From the NCBI GenBank assembly GCA_965229005.1, contig CBDDIP010000001.1, forward strand, positions 930,001-994,000: a stretch of 64,000 nt of DNA, given 5' to 3'. The position numbers and the translations under genes are program-made. Below the pieces are notes generated by a model that was not told the origin of the DNA, did not search any database, and was given only the letters and a program-made list of their open reading frames with translations. The DNA comes from CBDDIP01 sp965229005. GTDB taxonomy: Bacteria; Actinomycetota; Acidimicrobiia; Acidimicrobiales; Ilumatobacteraceae. Positions 17,460 through 25,581 of the stretch are shown here, one piece after another; the first letter of the stretch is position 1, and each line of letters opens with the position of its first letter.

Positions 17460-19070
17460 TCAGTCGATCAGCGCGTAGGCCGGCAGGGTGAGGAACTCGA
17501 CGAACTCGTCGGCCAACGCGACCTGCACGAACAACTCGGCGGCCCGGTCGAGCCGGGCGTGCTCGACGTCCTCGACGGCGTCCTCGTGCGCCTTCGCCAG
17601 CTCCTCGGCGAGGACATGCTCCACCAGCTCGCGGGTCACCGGCGCGCCGGTGTCGAGCACGACCTCGTTGTGCACCCACTGCCACACCTGGGCGCGGGAG
17701 ATCTCCGCAGTCGCGGCGTCCTCCATCAGGTTGTTGATCGCCACTGCTCCGTTGCCACCGAGCCACGCGGCCACGTAGCGCAGCCCGACCTCGATGTCGT
17801 TGCGCAACCCTGCAGCGGTGAACTCGCCGGGTGAACGCGGGATGCGCAGGAGGTCCGACGGGTCGACGTTCACGTCGTCGCGCACGCGGTCGAGCTGGTT
17901 CGGGCGGTCGCCGAGCACCGCGGCGAACTCCTCGTTACAGATCGCCACGAGGTCGGGATGGGCGACCCACGAACCGTCGAAGCCGTCGCCCGCCTCGCGC
18001 TGCTTGTCGGCGTGCACCTTGCCCATCGCCACGGCGTTGACCCCTTCGTCGCGACGGCTGGGGATGAAGGCCGCCATGCCGCCGATGGCGAACGCGCCGC
18101 GCCGATGGCACGTCGAGACGAGCAGCTCGGTGTAGGCGCGCATGAAGGGTGCCGTCATCGTCACCGCGCTGCGATCGGCGAGCAGGTACTCGGCACCGGC
18201 GGAGCGGAACACCTTGATCAGGCTGAACAGGTAGTCCCACCGCCCTGCGTTGAGACCGGCCGAGTAGTCGCGCAGCTCGTAGAGGATCTCCTCCATCTCG
18301 AAGGCTGCCGGCACGGTCTCGATCAGCACCGTGGCGCGGATCGATCCCGCTGGCACGCCGAGTGCGGATTCGCTGTAGGCGAACACGTCGGCCCACAGGC
18401 GCGCTTCGACGTGGCTCTCCATCTTCGGCAGGTAGAAGTACGGCCCGCGGCCGCGCGCCAGCAGCTCGTGGGCGTTGTGGAAGAAGTGCAGCCCGAAATC
18501 GACGAACGCGGCGACGGTGGGAGCACCGTCCACCACCACATGACGCTCGTCGAGGTGCCAGCCGCGTGGGCGGACGACGATCACGGGCAGCTCGATGTCG
18601 TCGCGCAGCTCGTACGCCCGACCGTCCGGCGACGTGAAGGCGATATCGCCGCGGACGGCGGCGCGCAGGTTCACCTGACCGGCGACGACGTTGTCCCAGT
18701 GCGGTGTGTTGGCGTCCTCGAGGTCGGCCAGCCACACCTTCGCGCCGGAGTTCAGCGCGTTGATGGTCATCTTGCGTTCCGTCGGCCCGGTGATCTCGAC
18801 TCGCCGATCCGTGAGCGCCGGCGGTGCCGCGGCCACGCGCCAGGACGGGTCGTCACGGATGGCGGCCGTGCTCGCCAGGAAGGTCGCACCCTCGGCACCG
18901 AGCGCGGCGATCTCCGCCTGGCGCGCCGGACGAGCGGCGAGCAGCTCGTTGCGGCGGAGCGCGAACGTCCGTTGCAACCCGGCCACGAACTCGATCGCAT
19001 CGGCGGTGAGGATCGAGTCGCTCGACTCGACACCGGATGGGCTGACTGCGGGCGGAACGGTGGTGGTCAT
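17460..19070 (-). CDS. aceB: Malate synthase A
   Basis: A 536-residue malate synthase of the A form, condensing glyoxylate with acetyl-CoA. Recognised stretches include GPTERKMTINALNSGAKVWLADLEDANTP-type sequence (split here as TERKMTINAL and WLADLEDANTPHW), RATVLIETVPAAFEMEEI and RWDYLFSLIK. The start is the ATG giving MTTTVPPA, although the frame stays open far upstream inside the CoA-transferase gene. No isocitrate lyase gene is present, so glyoxylate may come from the pathway encoded here. It follows the CoA-transferase fusion by 32 bp in the same run of genes. Confidence 0.95.
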   Translation of the reverse strand: MTTTVPPAVSPSGVESSDSILTADAIEFVAGLQRTFALRRNELLAARPARQAEIAALGAEGATFLASTAAIRDDPSWRVAAAPPALTDRRVEITGPTERKMTINALNSGAKVWLADLEDANTPHWDNVVAGQVNLRAAVRGDIAFTSPDGRAYELRDDIELPVIVVRPRGWHLDERHVVVDGAPTVAAFVDFGLHFFHNAHELLARGRGPYFYLPKMESHVEARLWADVFAYSESALGVPAGSIRATVLIETVPAAFEMEEILYELRDYSAGLNAGRWDYLFSLIKVFRSAGAEYLLADRSAVTMTAPFMRAYTELLVSTCHRRGAFAIGGMAAFIPSRRDEGVNAVAMGKVHADKQREAGDGFDGSWVAHPDLVAICNEEFAAVLGDRPNQLDRVRDDVNVDPSDLLRIPRSPGEFTAAGLRNDIEVGLRYVAAWLGGNGAVAINNLMEDAATAEISRAQVWQWVHNEVVLDTGAPVTRELVEHVLAEELAKAHEDAVEDVEHARLDRAAELFVQVALADEFVEFLTLPAYALID

Positions 19071-19102
19071 CGGTGGCTCTCGGTCGGGGTCGGGATCGCG
19101 CG

Positions 19103-21709
19103 TCACTCGAGCGCGCCGGCGCCGTGCAGCTCGGCGATCTCGGTGGCGTCGAGGTGGAGGATGTCGGCGAGCACGTCGTCGGTGTCGGCGCCGTAGTTCG
19201 GACCGGAGTGGTCGTAGCGACCGCCGATGTAGGTGGGTGTCTCGGAGAACTGCGTCGGGTGCTCCTTCACAGGCCACCGGCCGATCTCGGCCTGGTCCAA
19301 CTCGACCATCCACCCGAGGTGGGCGAGCTGCGGATCGTGCTCGGCGCGGTCCTCGGCGGTCTGGCACACACCGGCGGGAACGCCGGCCGCCTGCAGCGCG
19401 TGCATCAGCTCGAACGGCTCGAAGCGCTGCGTGGCGGCATCGACCAGCGCGTCGAGCGCGTCCTGGTGTTCGAGACGACCATCGAGCGTGGCGAAGCGCG
19501 AGTCGGCGGCCCACGCCGGTTGGGCGAGCACCTCGACGAGCGCGGTCCAGTGCACGTCGGTGAACGCCGAGATGGCGATCCACCGATCGTCGCCGGCCGT
19601 GCGGTAGGCACCGTGCGGCGCGGCGGGCTTGTAGGGCGAGCGGTTGCCGTAGCGCGACCAGCGCCGGCCGTTGACGGTCCAGTCCAGGATCGAGGTGCCG
19701 GTGAGGTAGATGCCGGTGTCGCCCTGCGAGGCGTCGATGTGACAGCCCTCGCCCGTGACGTTCCGCCGGTAGAGCGCCGACAGCATCGCCACCGCCATGT
19801 TGTACGCGCCGAACCAGTCGAGGTACGAGTAGCCGATGCCGGCCGGCGGGAACGGCTCCGGCAAACCGGACATCTCGCTGTTGCCCGCGATCGCCGCTGC
19901 GCTCGGGCCGAAGGTTCGCGCCCGCCCGTAGATGCCGCGCTCGCCGAGCCCGCTCTGCTGCACGTAGATGATGTTCGGGTTGAGCTCCCGGAGGCGCTCG
20001 TAGCCGAGGCCCATCCGGATCATCGTCCCCGGCGAGAACCCTTCGATCACCATGTCCGCGTCGCGGATGAGGTCCTCCAGGATCTGCCGTCCGCTGGGGT
20101 GCTTGAGGTTCAACGACAGCGCACGCTTGCCGGCGTTGATCTCCATGAACGACCCGCCGCGGTTCGGCTCGATGACCGAGGGCGTCTCGAGCGCCGACGT
20201 CGCCGCATCGCGCTCGGCGCGCCCGCCCGGCGGGCACGCGCCCAGAGGGCTGAGGCGCATGCGGTCCGGGCGGGAGAGGTGCTCGACCTTGATCACGTCG
20301 GCGCCCATGGCGGCCAGGAACCGTCCGGCGCCGGCGCTGGCCAGCATCCAGCTGAGATCGACGATGCGAACGTCGGACAGCGCGAACGGCTTGCCGTGCT
20401 TGCTCAGCACCGGCTCGGCGGTTGCTCGTTCGGTGGTGAAGCCACGTGCGTGGTCGACGGTGCTCGCCGACCACTCGCCGATCACCTCGTCGGTGTGCTC
20501 ACCGACCAACGGCGGGCGCGGGCCGCGCTGCCACGCCATCTCCACCCCCGGAGCGGACTCGGTGAACCACTTCGCACCGGTGTAGACGAACGTCTCGCCG
20601 AGCTCGGGGTGGTGCACCTCGAAGAACGAGCCGCGTTGCTGCCAGTGCTCGTCGGCGACGTTCTCCTCCGGCCGACGGATCGGCGTCCACGGCAGATCGT
20701 GCGCCTGACCGTCGCGCCACACGTCGCGGTCGAACATCAACCGGCCGATCAGGTCGTCGACCTGCTTGGCCAGGTGCTGGCGAGCCTCCATCGTGTCGCG
20801 ATGATCGGTGGCGTACTTCGGGTCGTCGAGATCGCCCACCATGCCGTGCTCGCGCAGCAGCGACACGGTGCCGTCCCACTCGTCGAGCTGACCCTTCACA
20901 TACGTGCGGTACGGGAGGATGTAGCGCCCGTCCTTGGTGATCGCCAGCGACGGGCTGCGCGACGTGGTGGTCGAGTGGCGACACGTCAGGCGGAGGTGGG
21001 TCTGGCGCAGGAAGACCCAGTCGGGGATGTCGGTCTCGGTGTTCTGGCTGACGGCCTGGTGCACGCTCGTCGACAACGACTGCCCCCGACCGGTCGTCAG
21101 CCGGTGGTTCAGCGCGGCGACGATCGACATCGCGGCCATCTCACCCGTGATCTGATACGACTGCCACATCTGCGGGGCGACGGGCGGGGTCTCGTAGAAG
21201 CCGGTTGGATCCGGGTCGTAACCGCAGTTCATCATCACCCCGCCGAGCGCGAGGTGGACGATGTCGCTGGCTTCGAAGTCGGCCCACGGGCCCGTGTCGC
21301 CGAACGGGCTGATGCGGGCGACGATCAGCTTCGGGTTCGCCCCCTGCAGCACCTCGGCGCCCAGCCCGCGCTCGGACAGGTAGCCGCGCGGTCGGCTGTC
21401 GAGGATGACGTCTGCGGACGCGGCCAACGCGGAGAACGTTGCCCGGCCGCCTTCGTCGTCGAGGTCGAGCACCACCGATCGCTTGCCCAGGTTGTAGTGC
21501 CAGAAGTACAGGCTGCGGTCCGGGTTCGGCACGTCGCGGTAGAACGGCCCGTAGCGGCGCGTGGCGTCGCCACCGGGCGGCTCGACGCGCACGACGTCGG
21601 CGCCGAGGCCGGCAAGCACCTTGCCGCAGTACTCCCCCAGCTCGTCACCGATCTCGAGGACGCGGACACCGCCGAGGAAGCCGCGGAACCCGGCGGTGGA
21701 AGCGCTCAT
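19103..21709 (-). CDS. Fused double family III CoA-transferase
   Basis: An 868-residue protein with two complete CaiB/BaiF domains, residues 1-425 and about 440-868. The second domain keeps the catalytic Asp (GEGCHIDASQGD, about residue 658). The first has Ser at that position (GRGQSLSTSVHQ, about 211), so only one half should form the acyl anhydride intermediate. Fusion may fix a heterodimer of interlocked subunits with one active site. It probably activates an organic acid with CoA taken from another thioester. It is the first gene of the leftward 9.3-kb run, and the operator at 21751 is 41 bp upstream. Confidence 0.93.
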   Translation of the reverse strand: MSASTAGFRGFLGGVRVLEIGDELGEYCGKVLAGLGADVVRVEPPGGDATRRYGPFYRDVPNPDRSLYFWHYNLGKRSVVLDLDDEGGRATFSALAASADVILDSRPRGYLSERGLGAEVLQGANPKLIVARISPFGDTGPWADFEASDIVHLALGGVMMNCGYDPDPTGFYETPPVAPQMWQSYQITGEMAAMSIVAALNHRLTTGRGQSLSTSVHQAVSQNTETDIPDWVFLRQTHLRLTCRHSTTTSRSPSLAITKDGRYILPYRTYVKGQLDEWDGTVSLLREHGMVGDLDDPKYATDHRDTMEARQHLAKQVDDLIGRLMFDRDVWRDGQAHDLPWTPIRRPEENVADEHWQQRGSFFEVHHPELGETFVYTGAKWFTESAPGVEMAWQRGPRPPLVGEHTDEVIGEWSASTVDHARGFTTERATAEPVLSKHGKPFALSDVRIVDLSWMLASAGAGRFLAAMGADVIKVEHLSRPDRMRLSPLGACPPGGRAERDAATSALETPSVIEPNRGGSFMEINAGKRALSLNLKHPSGRQILEDLIRDADMVIEGFSPGTMIRMGLGYERLRELNPNIIYVQQSGLGERGIYGRARTFGPSAAAIAGNSEMSGLPEPFPPAGIGYSYLDWFGAYNMAVAMLSALYRRNVTGEGCHIDASQGDTGIYLTGTSILDWTVNGRRWSRYGNRSPYKPAAPHGAYRTAGDDRWIAISAFTDVHWTALVEVLAQPAWAADSRFATLDGRLEHQDALDALVDAATQRFEPFELMHALQAAGVPAGVCQTAEDRAEHDPQLAHLGWMVELDQAEIGRWPVKEHPTQFSETPTYIGGRYDHSGPNYGADTDDVLADILHLDATEIAELHGAGALE

Positions 21710-21750
21710 GCGACGAACCCTACCGACCGGCGCGACGGCCGGACAAGAAG

Positions 21751-21762
21751 AATCTATAGATT
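21751..21762. promoter_or_regulatory. Operator AATCTATAGATT (perfect) before the CoA-transferase operon
   Basis: A perfect 12-bp palindrome 41 bp upstream of the CoA-transferase fusion start. It is AT-rich within GC-rich DNA and shared with four other catabolic promoters in the window. Confidence 0.75.
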
Positions 21763-21774
21763 TTCACCCGCCAT

Positions 21775-21873
21775 GGGCGCGAAATCGATGGCATCTCACT
21801 GACCCCGCGCCCATGCAGGATCGTCACGATGTCATGGGCGCGAGACCGACGAGATGGCATCGATGGCGCGCCC
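21775..21873. repeat. Nested inverted repeat between divergent promoters
   Basis: Positions 21775-21797 and 21851-21873 are 23-bp arms that pair with three mismatches. Inside them, CGCGCCCATG (21806) and CATGGGCGCG (21833) pair perfectly. Both pairs share the same centre at 21824. The dyad is bracketed by two AATCTATAGATT sites. The rest of the 307-bp gap (21710-22016) shows no reading frame I would call a gene. Confidence 0.8.
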
Positions 21874-21894
21874 AAGCGGACGTCCCAGGGAAAG

Positions 21895-21906
21895 AATCTA
21901 TAGATT
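21895..21906. promoter_or_regulatory. Operator AATCTATAGATT (perfect) before the keto-acid cleavage gene
   Basis: A second perfect copy in the same divergent gap, 110 bp upstream of the ATG at 22017. With the copy at 21751 it could let one regulator hold both promoters, possibly through looping over the dyad between them. Confidence 0.75.
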
Positions 21907-22016
21907 CTACTTGTCTGGTCCACGCTGGATCGGTACGCTCCGAACGGCGCCACGGGACCGGTGCGCCACCCCCTTCGGCACTTGTCCGACCGCCTGAGAG
22001 AGCGACGAGCACACGC

Positions 22017-22865
22017 ATGAACCAGCCAGCCAGTCGCGTCGATGCGGGCACGTCACGCCGGGTGCTGACGCTTGCCCCGACGGGTCCGATCGCCACCACG
22101 CACGACAACCCCAACGTCGCCGTGACGCCCGAGCAGATCGCCGCCGCGGCCACGCGCGCCCACGAAGCCGGCGCCAGCGTCGTCCACGTCCACCTGCGCG
22201 ACGAGCACGAGCGCCCGACCGCCGACCTCGACATCGCGCGGGAGACCCTGGCGCGGATCGCGGACGGCTCGCCGATCCTCGTGCAACTGTCGACCGGCGT
22301 CGGGCTCGGCGTACCCTTCGAAGAGCGCGAGCAGCTCGTCGAACTTCGCCCGCGCATGGCCACGCTCAACCCGTGCAGCATGTCGTTCGGTGCCGGCGAG
22401 TTCCTCAACCCGCCCGCCGGCGTTCGCCGCCTGGCGAAGCGAATGCGCGACCTCGGCATCAAACCCGAGCTGGAGATCTACGACACCGGCCACCTCGAGG
22501 TCTGCCTGCGCCTGTTCGACGAAGGCCTCCTCGATCCGCCGTTGCAGTTCAGCATCGTCATGGGCGTGGTCGGCGGCATGGCGCCGCGGTTCGACAACCT
22601 GGTGACGATGATCGGCCGCATCCCGGACGGTTCGATCTGGCAGGTGATCGCCATCGGCTCGCAGAACCTGACGTTGACGACGATGGGATTGGCCGCCGGC
22701 GGGAACGCGCGCACCGGGCTGGAGGACACACTGCGTCTCAGCCGCGGCGTGGATGCGAGCAACGAGACCCTGCTCGACCGCATGCTCGACGTGACGCGCG
22801 CACTCGACTGCCGGCCGGCGACGGTCGACGAGACGATCGAGGTCCTTCAGCTGCCTGCCAGGTGA
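22017..22865 (+). CDS. Beta-keto acid cleavage enzyme (BKACE/Kce family)
   Basis: A 282-residue zinc-dependent TIM-barrel enzyme. The metal ligands His57 and His59 are in VVHVHLRD, and a later Glu is in RTGLED. Family members condense a beta-keto acid with acetyl-CoA and split off acetoacetate plus a new CoA ester. The ATG giving MNQPASRV is chosen because it fits the fold start; the frame is open upstream across the operator region. It is divergent from the CoA-transferase operon and overlaps the convergent GntR gene by 19 bp at its 3' end. The specific keto acid is unknown. Confidence 0.92.
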   Translation: MNQPASRVDAGTSRRVLTLAPTGPIATTHDNPNVAVTPEQIAAAATRAHEAGASVVHVHLRDEHERPTADLDIARETLARIADGSPILVQLSTGVGLGVPFEEREQLVELRPRMATLNPCSMSFGAGEFLNPPAGVRRLAKRMRDLGIKPELEIYDTGHLEVCLRLFDEGLLDPPLQFSIVMGVVGGMAPRFDNLVTMIGRIPDGSIWQVIAIGSQNLTLTTMGLAAGGNARTGLEDTLRLSRGVDASNETLLDRMLDVTRALDCRPATVDETIEVLQLPAR

Positions 22866-23545
22866 CCGTCGTGCACAACGGGTGTGGCAACCCAGTCGAG
22901 GATCGCCAGCTTGGTGTTCTGCATGTGCACCAGCGCAGCATCGGCGCACCCGTCCGGGTCGCCCGCCTGAGCAGCGCGGCAGAGCCGCTCGTGCTCGTCG
23001 TAGACCGACCCGAAGCGGCCGCGCAACGGCAATGAGAGCCGGCGGAAGCGGGTGCACTGATCACTCAGCATCCCGGTGACCCGGATCATCCACTGCGAAC
23101 CGCACTCCTGCAGCAGCACGCGATGGAACCGCGTGTGTGCCACCTCGTACTCGTCGTAGTGGTACGCATCCAGACCCGCCGGCTCGGGGCCGGCCAGCTG
23201 GATCATCTCGTCGAAGCAGGTGCCGACGAGCGCCCGCCAGGCTTCGTCGCCATGCGTCGCGGAACGGCGGATGGCCAGTGGTTCGAGCAGCTCGCGCAGC
23301 TCGTAGATCTCGATCATCTCGCTGGTCGAGATGTCGGCGACGCGGACGCCGCGTTGCGGGACGTACGAGACCCATCCTTCACCGGCCAGCCGAGCGAACG
23401 CTTCGCGCAACGGCGTCTGGCTGACGCTGAACTTGTCGGCCAGCATCGCCGCCGTCAACCGCTCACCCGGTTCGAACTCGCGGGCCATGATCGCCTGCCG
23501 GATCTCGTCGGTCACCCAGTCCGCGCGCGACACCGACTCGGCCAT
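22847..23545 (-). CDS. GntR/FadR-family regulator with FCD domain
   Basis: A 232-residue regulator. The winged helix spans about residues 8-72 (LADKFSVSQTPLREAFARL), and the all-helical FCD ligand domain follows with the metal-type residues seen in AHTRFHRVLL and DEHERL. The start ATG shares one base with the hyuA stop (TGATG), making this the last gene of the hydantoinase operon. FCD regulators often bind short AT-rich palindromes and respond to organic acids. It is the best candidate for the AATCTATAGATT sites, one of which drives its own operon; direct binding is not shown. Confidence 0.93.
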   Translation of the reverse strand: MAESVSRADWVTDEIRQAIMAREFEPGERLTAAMLADKFSVSQTPLREAFARLAGEGWVSYVPQRGVRVADISTSEMIEIYELRELLEPLAIRRSATHGDEAWRALVGTCFDEMIQLAGPEPAGLDAYHYDEYEVAHTRFHRVLLQECGSQWMIRVTGMLSDQCTRFRRLSLPLRGRFGSVYDEHERLCRAAQAGDPDGCADAALVHMQNTKLAILDWVATPVVHDGHLAGS

Positions 23546-25578
23546 CACGAGATCTCGATGTCGAGCCAGCCGTGCGGCGTGACCGTCGCTCGCTCCGCAG
23601 CACGGATGACCACGGTGGTCGTCGGTGACTCGACGATCGCCGGCCCCTCGATCACCATGCCGGGGGGCAGCAGGTCGAACTTGTGCACCGGCACCTCGAT
23701 CCACCCACCGAGGTACACCCGGCGCATCGTCGGCACGAGCGGTTCGGTGGAGTTCGGCAGCAACGGCTCGGCACGCAGCTCGGGCAGCTTGCCGACCACC
23801 GCGACGCGGGCGTTGACGATGACGACCTCCTGGCCGGCAGCGCTGTACGCGTACAGCTCCTCGTGGCGCTTGTGGAACCGGGCGACGGTCTGCTCGATGA
23901 CGTCCTCCGCGTCGAGGTCGACGTCATCGATCGGCACGGTCACCTCGTACACCTGCTCGCCGTAGCGCATGTCCAGCGCACGGCGCACCGAGATCTCACC
24001 GGCGAAGTCGCCGAGGCGAGCACGACCGTCGTCCTCCATGCGGTCGAGCACGTCGCGCAGGTCGTTGGGCGACAGGCCCGACGCCTCGCTGACGTGCGAC
24101 CGGACCATCTCGAAGCGCAGGTCGCTGGCGAGCATGCCCCACGCCGACAGCACCGACGCAACGTTGGGCACGACGACCCGCTTGATCTCGAGCAGACGAG
24201 CCACCTCGGTGACGTGCAGACCGGCAGCCCCACCGAACGACACGAGCGTGAACCGCCGCGGGTCGACGCCGCGGCGAACGGAGACGATCCGCACGCCCTC
24301 GGCCATGTTCGTGTTGACGACCTTGGAGATGCCGTCGGCGGCGGTGATCGCGTCGGTGCCCCAGGCCTCGCCGACAGCGCCGACCGCTCGCTCGGCGGCA
24401 GCCGCGTCGAGGGTGATCCGACCGCCGAGGAAGTTGGAGGCATCCAGGAAGCCGAGCACGACGTTGGCGTCCGTGACGCTGGCCTTCGTGCCGCCGCGGC
24501 CGTAGCACGCCGGACCGGGATCGGCTCCTGCGCTCTCCGGACCGACGTTCAAGATCGTGCCGGAGACTCGCGCCACCGAACCGCCGCCGGCACCGAGCGT
24601 GTGGATGTCCAGCGTCGGCAGCGAGACCTTGGCGATGCCCACCTTCTTCTCGCCGGTGAGCTGCGCTTCGCCGTTCTGCAGCAGTGCGATGTCGGTGCTC
24701 GTGCCGCCCATGTCGAACGTGATCAGGTTGGGCTCGCCGAGCAACCGCGACGTGAACGTGGCAGCGGCGATGCCACCGGCCGGCCCGGAGAGCACGGCGC
24801 CGGCAGCGAGGCGGCTGGTCTCGGCGATCGACGCCACGCCGCCGTGCGAGTGCATCACCATCACGTCGCCCTTGTAGCCGGCGGCGCGCAGCTTGTCGCT
24901 GAGGTTGCTGAGGTAGTTGGCCACGACCGGCCCGACGTAGGCGTTGACCACCGTGGTCCACACCCGCTCGTACTCCTTGATCTGCGGCAGCACCTCGGAG
25001 GAGAGGCTGACGTACACGCCCGGCAGGTGCTCGGCCAGCGCCGCGCCGGTCTCCCGCTCGTGGGCGGCGTTCTTGTACGAGTGCAGGTAGCACACGGCGA
25101 TGGCGTCCACGCCGAGCTCACCGGCGGCGCGCACGGCGTCGGCCAACGAGTCGGCGGTCAGCGGGATGGCGGCGGTGCCGTCGAAGCGCATGCGCTCCTT
25201 CACGCCGATGCGACGGTGCCGCTCGACGAGCGGGGTCGGCGGCGCCATGCGCACGTTGTAGCGATCGTCTTTGAGCCCCTCGCGCATCTCGATCACGTCG
25301 CGGTGGCCGTCGGTGGTGAGCAGCGCGACCGATGCGCCCTTGCGCTCGAGCAGCGCGTTGGTGGCCACCGTCGTGCCGTGGACGATGCGCTCCGTCTGCG
25401 CGAGCAGCGTGGCGCGATCGAGGCCGAGCTCGCCGGCGAGCACGGTGAGCCCTTCGAGCAGACCATCCGACGGGTCGCGGGGCGTGGACGACGACTTGGC
25501 GATGACGATGCGACCCGCCTCGTCCACTGCGGCGAGGTCGGTGAACGTGCCACCGATGTCGATGCCGATGCGGTACAT
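23545..25578 (-). CDS. hyuA: Hydantoinase/oxoprolinase subunit A
   Basis: A 677-residue ASKHA-type subunit of an ATP-dependent N-methylhydantoinase/5-oxoprolinase or acetone-carboxylase-like enzyme. It starts MYRIGIDIGGTFTD (phosphate-binding loop), has VHGTTVATNALLER near residue 66 and the second ATP motif FDMGGTSTD. With HyuB it would open a cyclic amide (hydantoin, oxoproline or similar) using ATP. It begins 3 bp after the hyuB stop. The length is normal. The precise substrate cannot be told from sequence. Confidence 0.95.
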   Translation of the reverse strand: MYRIGIDIGGTFTDLAAVDEAGRIVIAKSSSTPRDPSDGLLEGLTVLAGELGLDRATLLAQTERIVHGTTVATNALLERKGASVALLTTDGHRDVIEMREGLKDDRYNVRMAPPTPLVERHRRIGVKERMRFDGTAAIPLTADSLADAVRAAGELGVDAIAVCYLHSYKNAAHERETGAALAEHLPGVYVSLSSEVLPQIKEYERVWTTVVNAYVGPVVANYLSNLSDKLRAAGYKGDVMVMHSHGGVASIAETSRLAAGAVLSGPAGGIAAATFTSRLLGEPNLITFDMGGTSTDIALLQNGEAQLTGEKKVGIAKVSLPTLDIHTLGAGGGSVARVSGTILNVGPESAGADPGPACYGRGGTKASVTDANVVLGFLDASNFLGGRITLDAAAAERAVGAVGEAWGTDAITAADGISKVVNTNMAEGVRIVSVRRGVDPRRFTLVSFGGAAGLHVTEVARLLEIKRVVVPNVASVLSAWGMLASDLRFEMVRSHVSEASGLSPNDLRDVLDRMEDDGRARLGDFAGEISVRRALDMRYGEQVYEVTVPIDDVDLDAEDVIEQTVARFHKRHEELYAYSAAGQEVVIVNARVAVVGKLPELRAEPLLPNSTEPLVPTMRRVYLGGWIEVPVHKFDLLPPGMVIEGPAIVESPTTTVVIRAAERATVTPHGWLDIEIS

Positions 25579-25581
25579 GGC

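Noticed and set aside
19071..20474. N-terminal extension of the malate synthase frame
   Set aside because: The extension is Arg-rich and lies inside the CoA-transferase gene; homology starts at the ATG at 19070.
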